This document shows, piece by piece, positions 47,361 through 54,872 of a DNA stretch of 54,872 nucleotides (positions within the stretch are counted from its first letter, which is position 1; every line of letters begins with the position of its first letter). Source of the stretch: Candidatus Marinamargulisbacteria bacterium SCGC AG-410-N11. GTDB lineage: Bacteria; Margulisbacteria; Marinamargulisbacteria; GCA-2716485; AG-410-N11. The translations under genes were made by a program, and so were the position numbers. The stretch lies in assembly GCA_003265895.1 (NCBI GenBank), contig QFBS01000006.1:1-54872 (forward strand). The letters run 5' to 3'. The notes beneath the pieces are model-generated. The model saw only the letters and a program-made list of their open reading frames with translations, was not told the DNA's origin and did no database searches.

Positions 47361-49313
47361 CTAGTTAGCGCTATTGCTAATATTTTTAAAATAATCATTA
47401 AAGGTTTCGGATAAGTGGTGTTCGTAGATATTAAATGTTGGTAATTGTGGATCCCAATAACCGATACAAATTAATTTTTGATCTAATAATATATGTACTT
47501 GTTTAATAATATTTTTAAAATGTTGATTAGTTGGTTTTATTTTTTTTAATATTTCTTTTAATGTTGAAAGCGTTGTATTTTGATCAGATTCTTTGGTTTT
47601 AGTTTCTGCTGTTGATGCTAGTTTAATAGGGTTAGTGAATTGTTCAATTTTTTGGCGTAGTTTTTCGAACAGAGAAAACTGACTATTTGTTTCACGTATG
47701 CTTTGAATTAACCTCATAACGAATTGTTTCTGACGATTAAACGGGATATAACCAAATACGGGATTTAATGGCTGATCTTTTTTTATAGAAAAAGGATGAC
47801 CTTCTTGATCGGGATTATGGGCATACATTAAAAACCCGATATTAGTTTGTAAAATAGGTGCTAATGTTTTATATAAAAGGTGACGACAATTATGACCCGA
47901 ATCTTGGCAAGGTGGTCGCGTACAATGTGATTCTATCATTACGGATAATGGATCTATATTTTTGGGGATATTTTGGACTTTTTCTTTTAAGGCCGCTATG
48001 CTAAAGTCACAAAACTGTTCTTCAGAATGGCGACATCCTATTTGAGAGCCATAAGACGGACCAATTTGTTTGTTATTGTAGTAAACACCAAATAAGGTTC
48101 CTTTTTTTATAACGGTTGGATTTTTACGGTTGAACTTATAGCCGTGGTAATATCCTTTATTGGGTAGATTGTTTTTACTATTATAAATTAACTTATCATA
48201 GAAAGGATGTGGTTTAATTTCGTTAATATCAGTTGTTTTTTTATATAGTTTTTTAATCTCGTTAATATTAATTGGGTTTCCTTGCAGGTTAGGATATTGT
48301 TGATCTCTGTAACTAACAAAACGCAATAAAAACTCCCATTGATCTTGATGTCTAAAGTTACTTAAATTAACTGGATAGCGATGGTGGTTGTATCTAATTT
48401 CGGCATATGATTGACTAGATTTATAAAGTTTACAGTTATTTATTTCTAATGTTGGCTTGCTTTCAAAATTGACTGAACCGTACTTAAACAGTAAATGATG
48501 ATCCGAAAAAAAGGTATTGGCAAAGCCAAGATGTCCTAAAATCTGATCAATTAATGTAGATTTTTGATTGGTTGCAGATTGTTTCATATATCGTAATACG
48601 GAGATTACTTGGCTAATGCGACATGCTTTTCTTTCGCCTAAATGAAAACTTGTAACGGCTGGTCCATTTTGAAATAAGGAAATGTTTACGCCGCCGCACA
48701 TACCAACATAGGTATGGTCACTAATATCATCACAGGTTGTTGCATATCGGATATCCGCGACAAGGTTTTGTGTTTCTCTACCTTTTAATACCATTGAATG
48801 TTGATCTCGTTCATAAAAGACTTGTACCATATTTCTAGCACCTACAGAATTGCTAAAGGGAATGGGCTTAAAAGAAGGTAGTGGCTGATCTAATTTTAAA
48901 ATAACAAAATCTGTTTGATACATATTTTTTAGTTGGGATGCATCAATGATGATACTGGTTCGATGACATTTTCCGTTATTAGTTTGGATGATCATGTTTT
49001 TTGTATCGCATCCGTGAGCAAACGTTAATAAATACTGATTTGAGATTAGGATTGCGGCTCCTTTATAGTCGCTATTAGTATTAAAGAGTTTGACAACATT
49101 CTTTGCCATAAGTTGCAAAGTTTTGATTTCTTCTTGTGTGTAATATCGTTGACCAATTTGACTGAATGTTGTTCTGGCTTGGAGATCTGATAGTAATATA
49201 GAGAATAGTTTTGAATGAGACTGGTTTTGTAGGTTAATTTGACTAGGATTTGTGTTTTTAGGCATGACCGGTGAAGGTATTGAATCGTTAGTTTTATATA
49301 CTGAAAAGTTCAT
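47361..49313 (-). CDS. Chymotrypsin-fold cysteine protease with deaminase-like domain
   Basis: 650 residues. Residues ~65-245 read as a trypsin/3C-like protease: GAAILISNQYLLTFAH (His100), TDFVILKL (Asp135), and GMCGG (204-208) with Cys206 where trypsins have the GDSGG serine, then AVTSFHLG as the following strand. The Cys nucleophile is like viral 3C proteases. Residues ~380-500 carry a deaminase zinc signature: H429-S-E431, then PC469-x6-C476 (TRPPCQDSGHNC), close to polymorphic-toxin deaminases (HxE...PCx2-6C) that edit DNA, RNA or nucleotides. The tail (500-650) is helical. No signal peptide. Both active-site sets look complete. The two domains point to a host-directed toxin/effector; the substrates are unknown. 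AAGGT lies 8 nt before the ATG. Confidence 0.68.
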   Translation of the reverse strand: MNFSVYKTNDSIPSPVMPKNTNPSQINLQNQSHSKLFSILLSDLQARTTFSQIGQRYYTQEEIKTLQLMAKNVVKLFNTNSDYKGAAILISNQYLLTFAHGCDTKNMIIQTNNGKCHRTSIIIDASQLKNMYQTDFVILKLDQPLPSFKPIPFSNSVGARNMVQVFYERDQHSMVLKGRETQNLVADIRYATTCDDISDHTYVGMCGGVNISLFQNGPAVTSFHLGERKACRISQVISVLRYMKQSATNQKSTLIDQILGHLGFANTFFSDHHLLFKYGSVNFESKPTLEINNCKLYKSSQSYAEIRYNHHRYPVNLSNFRHQDQWEFLLRFVSYRDQQYPNLQGNPININEIKKLYKKTTDINEIKPHPFYDKLIYNSKNNLPNKGYYHGYKFNRKNPTVIKKGTLFGVYYNNKQIGPSYGSQIGCRHSEEQFCDFSIAALKEKVQNIPKNIDPLSVMIESHCTRPPCQDSGHNCRHLLYKTLAPILQTNIGFLMYAHNPDQEGHPFSIKKDQPLNPVFGYIPFNRQKQFVMRLIQSIRETNSQFSLFEKLRQKIEQFTNPIKLASTAETKTKESDQNTTLSTLKEILKKIKPTNQHFKNIIKQVHILLDQKLICIGYWDPQLPTFNIYEHHLSETFNDYFKNISNSAN

Positions 49314-49436
49314 GTTTATTACCTTATTATTGAGAAATGTTAACCTGATTAATTTTTAGTTATATTAAAAAAAAAAATGAAAATTGACAATCTTTAATAG
49401 TAATCACTGTTTTTTAAGGTGATTGGGGGTATTATA

Positions 49437-50495
49437 TTAGGATACCTTTTTTGTTGAATTAGCTTTTTTCCAAAAGTGATGTTGGTTAACTTTTGAAATA
49501 TTAAACCGAGATTCTTGATTACTTAAACAGTTTAATATTAAATCTAATAAATAGAGCTTTATTTGAATGGTTTGAAATCGGCAGAATTTTTTATTAAGAG
49601 TAAATAATTGATTAAACTTTTCTTGTAAATATGTTTTTGTGGATTGTTGCCAACTTACTATACTTTGGTTATTACAATAAGGATTGCTAATGTTCCATTT
49701 ATATTTATTTTTATAATATTCAAGTAATTCAATACCGAAAGCCCAAACATCAACTTTGTCGGGCTCGATGGTTATAGCCTGCCCTTGTCGATATAGCTCA
49801 ACTTCGGGAGGGTAGTATGTACCACCGAAAAAGTCCATGTTTTTGTTTAGCATATCGTTACAATCTTTAAATCGACATAGATGATCAATATCAATAAAAT
49901 AACTGGATTTATGATAATATACAGTATTTTGTAGTTTGAAATCTTGAAAAAATATTTGTCGTTTGTGTAATAGTTCTAAGTTAATAGCTGTCATTTGAAA
50001 AAATGTGTTCATATTATTTGGGAAGTCCATGTTGGCGTAGGGCATTACTAGTAATTGACTACTTTTTTTCCCTTCGTATTGACAGCGAAAATAGATGGGT
50101 AAAAAGATATCATCTTCGCTGCATTCATCGTAGAGCATTAACGGGTATTCTAAAAAATTTAATTCTTCAAAAAGATAATTATATTTTTTGACAGCAACTA
50201 TATGATCTGGTGTAAGTTGTAGTTTATTATTCACCATTAAAAATCCATAACGTACCACAGAGTCTCTAACCGAATCTTCTCGTTGATATATATATCTATC
50301 TTGATGATTTATCGCTATTAAACCTTTAAACATTAGTTGAGGGTGATGATTAGTTAATACAAACGTTATATTGTTATTAATTTCAAAATATCGTTTTGTA
50401 TAGGATATGGTTCCGGCACTCATTGGATAATGGAATGTTTTATAGTCTGTTGGATAAAAGGGTAGTGAATCGTTATAACTTAAAATTTTATGCAT
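49437..50495 (-). CDS. Divergent protein-kinase-like protein
   Basis: 352 residues. The N-terminal ~90 are unassigned. Kinase landmarks: VAVKK (100-104) for the ATP lysine, QDFKLQN (184-190) in place of HRDxKxxN with Asp185 and Asn190 kept, FIDIDH (200-205) at the DFG site with Asp but no Gly, GGTYYPPE (224-231) at the APE site, and DVWAFG (249-254). No classic glycine loop is seen. The catalytic Asp, Asn and metal-binding Asp are present, so activity is possible. No membrane segment or signal. It is followed by a small inverted repeat (AATCAC...GTGATT, 49402-49424) that might end transcription. Likely effector kinase or pseudokinase. Confidence 0.7.
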   Translation of the reverse strand: MHKILSYNDSLPFYPTDYKTFHYPMSAGTISYTKRYFEINNNITFVLTNHHPQLMFKGLIAINHQDRYIYQREDSVRDSVVRYGFLMVNNKLQLTPDHIVAVKKYNYLFEELNFLEYPLMLYDECSEDDIFLPIYFRCQYEGKKSSQLLVMPYANMDFPNNMNTFFQMTAINLELLHKRQIFFQDFKLQNTVYYHKSSYFIDIDHLCRFKDCNDMLNKNMDFFGGTYYPPEVELYRQGQAITIEPDKVDVWAFGIELLEYYKNKYKWNISNPYCNNQSIVSWQQSTKTYLQEKFNQLFTLNKKFCRFQTIQIKLYLLDLILNCLSNQESRFNISKVNQHHFWKKANSTKKVS

Positions 50496-50701
50496 ATTTT
50501 TAACCTAAATTATTTAATATCATATAGTTGTTATTTATTAATTTTTGATCGAAGTTATTTTTTTTTGATAAGTTATTTCGAGTGGTTTTGATTTGAGAAT
50601 GATCATTATCGTTATATAGACCCTTTGGATTTTGCTAATAGAATAGAACTTAATTTGTTTTTTTTCAATGCTTTAATTGTTTTGTTTATGTTTATTAACT
50701 A

Positions 50702-50728
50702 TTGAAAAAATAATAAATAAAGTATAAG
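50702..50728 (+). promoter_or_regulatory. Shared promoter cassette, copy 3
   Basis: TTGAAA (50702-50707), 15 bp, TATAAG (50723-50728), 9 nt before ATG 50738. Differs from the 29984 copy by very few bases. Confidence 0.7.
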
Positions 50729-50737
50729 TTTGTGATT

Positions 50738-51688
50738 ATGAAAAAAATAATATCGAATAAATATCAAAAAATAGCAACCGATTTAATCGAAAAAATTAAC
50801 AAACAACCGATTGGGTTTCGAACGATATTCTCTAATGAATATTTTAAAGAACTGGATGTAAGTTTAATTTATAATTCTTTAGTAAAAAGAAATCAAATAG
50901 ATGCGATTATTAAGTTAGCAACTAGTAATCGAAATAAAAAACGAAACATATCTAACGTTACTAAACCCAACACTATCCTAACAGCTAAAAAGCAAAAAAC
51001 GGAATCTGTTAAAAAAGAAATTAATTTATCTAATCAGCCTTTACGAAACTTTAAGCAGTATACAAACTATACGCATATTGATTTAAGTAACTGCGAAAAA
51101 GCAACATTAAATAATTGGTTGGAACCATTTGAAAACGTAAAAAATATTAATTTATCGGGATGTCGCCAAATTACAGATGTCGGATTAGCTTATCTTACAA
51201 ACGTAAGAGAAATTAATTTAGCGCAATGTAAACAAATCACCGATGTCGGATTAGCTCTTCTTACACAAGTAATAATGATTAATTTAACTTGTTGTTACCA
51301 AATCACCGATGTTGGATTAGCAAAATTACCTAAATCTGTTACATCGATTAATTTAACTTGGTGTGAAAAAATCACTGATGCTGGACTAGCTTATCTTACA
51401 AGCGTTACATCGATTAATTTAACTTGGTGTAAAAAAATCACTAATGCTGGATTAGCACATCTTACAAAGGTTACTAAAATTAATTTAAATACTTGTAGCA
51501 ACATTACCAATAACGGATTAGCTTACCTTAAAAGCGTAATAGAAATTAGTTTACGATGGTGTGATAAGATTACTGATGATGGTTTAAATAATCTGGAAAA
51601 TCTACAAAAAATTGATTTAAGAAATACAAAAATTTCAAAACAAAAAAGAAAAGAATTAAAACAAAAAGGCATAAATGTAATCGGTTAG
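50738..51688 (+). CDS. Leucine-rich-repeat protein with nuclear-localisation-like clusters
   Basis: 316 residues from ATG 50738; GTG 50732 is too close to the -10 to be in the mRNA. Residues 1-62 match the N-terminal domain of the LRR protein at 30020. Basic clusters lie at 67-69 (KKR) and 84-87 (KKQK), the second followed by TESVKKE in both proteins. About eight LRRs of 22-23 residues follow (INL.WC.KITDAGLAYLTSV), nearly identical in tandem, ending in the family tail (KRKELKQKGINVIG). The regular Cys-containing LRR resembles AMN1/F-box-LRR proteins. Protein-protein interaction, probably in the host and possibly in its nucleus, is inferred. This appears to be the most intact family member in the window. 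Confidence 0.82.
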   Translation: MKKIISNKYQKIATDLIEKINKQPIGFRTIFSNEYFKELDVSLIYNSLVKRNQIDAIIKLATSNRNKKRNISNVTKPNTILTAKKQKTESVKKEINLSNQPLRNFKQYTNYTHIDLSNCEKATLNNWLEPFENVKNINLSGCRQITDVGLAYLTNVREINLAQCKQITDVGLALLTQVIMINLTCCYQITDVGLAKLPKSVTSINLTWCEKITDAGLAYLTSVTSINLTWCKKITNAGLAHLTKVTKINLNTCSNITNNGLAYLKSVIEISLRWCDKITDDGLNNLENLQKIDLRNTKISKQKRKELKQKGINVIG

Positions 51689-51716
51689 TTCATATTTATT
51701 ATAAATCCTATTCAAC

Positions 51717-51800
51717 TCTAACTATTGAAAAAATAATAAAAAGTATTAGGTTACTGCTTTCAAAAAATACTAGCAATTAAAAATGCAGAATGTAATTATT
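51717..51800 (+). pseudogene. Relic of promoter cassette and LRR gene start
   Basis: TTGAAA (51725-51730), shortened 13-bp spacer, TATTAG (51744-51749), then a decayed start region (CTTTCAAAAAATAC where intact copies read ATTATGAAAAAAAT). No coding sequence remains. Confidence 0.55.
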
Positions 51801-51846
51801 TTAAAACTGTTAAATCTTATTTTGTTTTTTCTAAATTAAAGACTTT

Positions 51847-51875
51847 TTCATAATCTATAAAAAATCTTTTATAAT
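51847..51875 (+). promoter_or_regulatory. Candidate icd promoter
   Basis: TTCATA (51847-51852), 17 bp, TATAAT (51870-51875), about 38 nt before ATG 51914. AGGAGG (51901-51906) is the ribosome binding site, so this core gene has a conventional leader. Confidence 0.5.
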
Positions 51876-51913
51876 AAGAGAAAATACGATACATTTCCTT
51901 AGGAGGGTTTCTT

Positions 51914-54148
51914 ATGATATCACAAAATAATCATTCTATTATTTATACGATTGTGGATGAAGCGCCTGCACTTGCAACGGTGTCGTTACTTCCTATTATC
52001 AAAGCGTTTACGCATTGTGCTGATATTAACATTCAAACAAAAGATATTTCATTAGCCGGTCGAATTTTAGCTGTCTTTTCAGATTATTTAGAATCTAGTC
52101 AACAGATTCCAAATGATTTAGCTTTATTAGGCGATTTGGTTAAGCAGCCTCATGCTAATATTATAAAATTGCCTAATATTAGTGCTTCTATTCCACAATT
52201 AAAAGCGGCTATCCAAGAATTACAAGATAAAGGATATTCAATTCCTAACTATCCGGAACATCCTAAAACCGAACAAGATCAGTTGATTAAACAACGTTAT
52301 GCTAGTGTTCTTGGTAGTGCGGTTAATCCTGTTTTGCGAGAAGGGAATTCCGATCGCCGAGCGCCTTATGCCGTTAAGAACTTTGCTAAAAAAAATCCAC
52401 ATCGTATGGGGGTATGGTCATCAACATCTCAAACTCATGTGGCGACAATGGATTGTGATGATTTTAGACATAATGAACAGTCGATAACGTTATCAGAATC
52501 AACGACAGCATCGATTCAATTTGTAAATCAAAATCAGGAAATAACGGTATTAAAATCCAATTTATCATTAACACAACAAGACGTTATTGATGCAACGTTT
52601 ATGAGTATTCAAAAACTACGTCAATTTATCGAACATCAAATTCAAGATGCATATTCTAAGGGGATTCTATTTTCGTTGCATATGAAAGCTACCATGATGA
52701 AGGTATCGGATCCCATTATTTTTGGTGAAGTGGTTAAGATTTATTATCGTGAAGTATTTGAAAAATATGACCATTTATTTAATCAATTAGGGGTTAATCC
52801 AAACGCAGGATTACAAGATGTTTATGCCAAAATAGCCACTTTGTCGCAACCCGAACAAGATCAAATTAAAGCGGATATTCAATCGGTATACCAACAGCGC
52901 CCGCCGTTAGCTATGGTTAATTCAGATTTGGGAGTCACTAATTTACATGTGCCTAGTGATATTATTATCGATGCTTCGATGCCTGCAATGATTCGGGAGT
53001 CGGGAAAAATGTGGAATCCAAATGGCGATTTGCAAGATGTAAAAGCGGTGATACCAGATAGTAGTTATGCCGGTGTTTATCAGGCTGTGATAGATGACTG
53101 TAAACAGTTTGGTTCTTATGATCCTGCTACGATGGGTAGTGTATCTAATATTGGTTTAATGGCTCAAAAAGCAGAAGAATATGGCAGTCATGATAAAACC
53201 TTTCAAGCGCCTGATACGGGATCGATTCAAGTGGTTGATCATAATGGCAACGTTTTAATGTCGCATAACGTTAGCCACGGTGATATATGGCGGATGTGCC
53301 AAGTTAAAGATGATCCAATTCAAGATTGGGTTAAACTAGCTATTAAGCGGGCAATGGCTTCACAAACGCCAGCTGTTTTTTGGCTCGATTCAGATCGTGC
53401 TCATGACCGTCAATTAATCCAAAAAGTAACGCATTATATTAAGGACTACGAGGGTTCTAATTTTGAATATCATATTATGTCACCGGTTGAAGCGACTCGT
53501 TTTTCTGTTCAACGGATTCGGGCTGGTTTGGATACGATTTCGGTTACAGGAAATGTGTTACGAGACTATAACACCGACTTATTTCCAATTTTAGAGTTGG
53601 GTACTAGTGCTAAAATGTTATCGATTGTTCCATTAATGAATGGGGGAGGGCTATTTGAAACGGGAGCTGGAGGGTCTGCTCCAAAACATGTTCAACAATT
53701 TCAACAAGAAGGCCATTTACGGTGGGATTCCTTAGGCGAGTTTTTAGCTCTTGCCGCTTCGCTAGACCATTACGCTCAGGTTCATAACCATTCTAAAGCC
53801 AAGGTTTTAGCACAAACATTAGATCGCGCTACCGAAATGTTTTTAGATCAACGCAAGTCGCCGTCTCGCAAAGTAGGGGAGTTAGATAATCGAGGCAGTC
53901 ATTTTTATCTAAGTTTGTATTGGGCACAAGCATTAGCCGATCAAGATGATGATTTGGTCTTAAAAGAACGGTTTAAGTCTTTGGCTAATGATTTGAAAAA
54001 TAATGAACGTGATATTATTAATGACTTAAATGGTTGTCAGGGTAAGTCTGAAGATGTTGGTGGCTATTATCGACCGAGTCAGCAAACAGCGGCAAAAGCG
54101 ATGCGTCCGAGTTGTCGGTTTAATGATATTATGAATGCTATCGTTTAA
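51914..54148 (+). CDS. icd: Isocitrate dehydrogenase, NADP-dependent, monomeric type
   Basis: 744 residues, the standard length of the ~80-kDa monomeric enzyme (IDH-II), which converts isocitrate to 2-oxoglutarate with NADP+ in the TCA cycle. Recognisable family blocks: [20 protein letters not shown] (substrate loop, ~136-155), [17 protein letters not shown] (~254-270), [41 protein letters not shown], and [19 protein letters not shown], followed by [11 protein letters not shown]. It is complete with no disrupted motif. Base composition is less AT-rich than in neighbours. It is a core gene with LRR relics on both sides. Confidence 0.96.
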   Translation: MISQNNHSIIYTIVDEAPALATVSLLPIIKAFTHCADINIQTKDISLAGRILAVFSDYLESSQQIPNDLALLGDLVKQPHANIIKLPNISASIPQLKAAIQELQDKGYSIPNYPEHPKTEQDQLIKQRYASVLGSAVNPVLREGNSDRRAPYAVKNFAKKNPHRMGVWSSTSQTHVATMDCDDFRHNEQSITLSESTTASIQFVNQNQEITVLKSNLSLTQQDVIDATFMSIQKLRQFIEHQIQDAYSKGILFSLHMKATMMKVSDPIIFGEVVKIYYREVFEKYDHLFNQLGVNPNAGLQDVYAKIATLSQPEQDQIKADIQSVYQQRPPLAMVNSDLGVTNLHVPSDIIIDASMPAMIRESGKMWNPNGDLQDVKAVIPDSSYAGVYQAVIDDCKQFGSYDPATMGSVSNIGLMAQKAEEYGSHDKTFQAPDTGSIQVVDHNGNVLMSHNVSHGDIWRMCQVKDDPIQDWVKLAIKRAMASQTPAVFWLDSDRAHDRQLIQKVTHYIKDYEGSNFEYHIMSPVEATRFSVQRIRAGLDTISVTGNVLRDYNTDLFPILELGTSAKMLSIVPLMNGGGLFETGAGGSAPKHVQQFQQEGHLRWDSLGEFLALAASLDHYAQVHNHSKAKVLAQTLDRATEMFLDQRKSPSRKVGELDNRGSHFYLSLYWAQALADQDDDLVLKERFKSLANDLKNNERDIINDLNGCQGKSEDVGGYYRPSQQTAAKAMRPSCRFNDIMNAIV

Positions 54149-54173
54149 TTTTTATATTTTTATTTTCGAGTTC

Positions 54174-54250
54174 TAGTCGGTTACGTTAATATCTTTATCT
54201 TGGAGTTCTTGTTTTTTTGTTGCGGTGATTCTCCAACATTTACTTAATAA
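54174..54250 (-). pseudogene. LRR gene 3' fragment
   Basis: On the minus strand the frame reads KCWRITATKKQELQDKDINV-stop, matching the RCWKITAEKKQELRDKGVKV end of the relic at 44387. Only the last ~25 codons survive, directly after icd. Confidence 0.7.
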
Positions 54251-54297
54251 TCATCATCACTTGTCGCAGTTGAACTTAAATACCAAACAGAAATCGA

Positions 54298-54872
54298 TCA
54301 TTCACTTCGCTGTAAGCTCTTTCGTAATAAATAGGCTTTAGCTAATGCCTGTATTTTTCTGGAAGCATTTTCTTTTAATAACTTTTCTTTTAATAACTTT
54401 TCTTTAAAATACTTAATACAATCCTCATAAGTTATTTTTAAATCATTCCTTAATTTTTGTGATACTTGAGATACTTTTCCGGAAGTTCCGACAGTTATAC
54501 TAGGTGCTACTATAGTCATAACATCTTTCAGATTTATTGATGATGTATCTCCATACCCGTGTTGAGCAAATGTCTTGAAAAACGATTCATTTCTATGACG
54601 CTTCAATAATCGTTTCCGAACGATTTCTTTATCAGAATCGTTAAGTCCTAATACCTCGTTTCCTGACTCTATCTGTAATAACGCTTGATTGAGTTTTCGT
54701 TCAACCATTATCTTATCTATTTCAATTTTAAACGATTCGAAACCATCAGATGCGTTTGATTCACCGCCACTAAAACTCTCCTTATACATACTTAAGACCT
54801 GTGTATATAACCCATTCTGATCCGGTGTTGATAACTTAGAAGCATATATACTTTCTAGCAGCTCTATTATTT
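54298..54872 (-). CDS. Hypothetical protein with C-terminal IQ-like motif, 5' truncated by window edge
   Basis: The frame stays open from the apparent ATG at 54789 to the end of the window, reading plausible protein (IIELLESIYASKL...PDQNGLYTQVL), so the true start is beyond 54872 and the visible part is 191 codons. The protein is hydrophilic and helical. Near the end KLLKEKLLKE is a short duplicated unit, followed by ASRKIQALAKAYLLRK, which resembles a calmodulin-binding IQ motif (IQxxxRGxxxR with Lys for Arg). IQ motifs are eukaryotic features, so host calmodulin or myosin-light-chain binding is a possible but weakly supported role. No other family recognised. Confidence 0.6.
   Translation of the reverse strand, partial: IIELLESIYASKLSTPDQNGLYTQVLSMYKESFSGGESNASDGFESFKIEIDKIMVERKLNQALLQIESGNEVLGLNDSDKEIVRKRLLKRHRNESFFKTFAQHGYGDTSSINLKDVMTIVAPSITVGTSGKVSQVSQKLRNDLKITYEDCIKYFKEKLLKEKLLKENASRKIQALAKAYLLRKSLQRSE

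Noticed and set aside
49402..49424. Rho-independent terminator
   Set aside because: The inverted repeat AATCAC...GTGATT has only a 6-bp AT-rich stem and no clean T tract on the transcribed side; noted only as a hint.
54787..54789. ATG at 54789 as the start of the last minus-strand gene
   Set aside because: The frame continues upstream without a stop to 54872 with protein-like composition.
1..54872. Transposase, integrase, phage or plasmid genes explaining the repeats
   Set aside because: No frame with the motifs of such proteins was seen; the repeats are better explained by gene-family duplication and decay.

Overview
The window looks like a chromosome segment of an AT-rich, host-associated bacterium, most likely a gammaproteobacterium living inside a eukaryotic host (Legionella/Berkiella-like in style; lineage not provable from this window). 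Three ordinary housekeeping genes are visible: selO (31549-33024, minus), a fused ATP-dependent 5-oxoprolinase (40841-44380, plus) and monomeric NADP-isocitrate dehydrogenase (51914-54148, plus). Almost everything else is accessory: giant coiled-coil or membrane proteins, eukaryote-like domains (protein kinases, LRRs, a U-box-like segment, an IQ-like motif) and remnants of multigene families. No rRNA, tRNA, CRISPR array, transposase or phage gene was seen.

Layout. 1-0.8 kb: the 3' part of a gene of 38-residue repeats that match TAL-effector repeats position by position, with RVD-like pairs NK, NI, NI, ND, ND and then two degenerate repeats. 0.9-6.4 kb: a giant protein with an N-terminal nucleotidyltransferase signature. 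6.4-10.8 kb (minus): a glycine-rich-hairpin protein, a membrane protein with a U-box-like segment, and a cyclic-nucleotide-binding/CPBP-protease fusion. 9.6 and 11.2 kb: relics of the TALE-like/nucleotidyltransferase junction. 11.4-18 kb: a membrane-bound LuxR-type regulator, two small or membrane proteins and a tandem pair of surface-type proteins with near-identical ends. 18-29.6 kb: membrane proteins, a 1841-residue coiled-coil protein, a beta-barrel and a coiled-coil protein ending in a HicA-like domain. 30-35 kb: LRR gene, selO, Ser/Thr kinase. 35-40.5 kb: a 1780-residue membrane protein. 40.8-54.9 kb: 5-oxoprolinase, MidA-like methyltransferase, LRR relics, a protease/deaminase-like protein, a divergent kinase, an intact LRR gene, icd and a partial IQ-motif protein.

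The most exciting element is the TALE-like repeat protein at the left edge. The LRR proteins nearby carry nuclear-localisation-like basic clusters. The nucleotidyltransferase gene, the two intact LRR genes and several decayed copies share one promoter cassette (TTGAAA, 15 bp, TATAAG-like, then ATG almost at +1). Read together, this suggests a co-expressed, expanding and decaying set of candidate effectors aimed at the host, perhaps its nucleus. Another striking protein (47361-49313) combines a chymotrypsin-fold cysteine-protease signature (His100, Asp135, GMCGG) with a deaminase zinc signature (HSE...PCx6C).

Many genes have a good -10 element only 6-9 nt before the start codon (selO, 5-oxoprolinase, the CNBD-CPBP gene, the LuxR-type gene, the LRR genes), implying widespread leaderless mRNAs. 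All functions are inferred by eye from sequence motifs; no database search was run.
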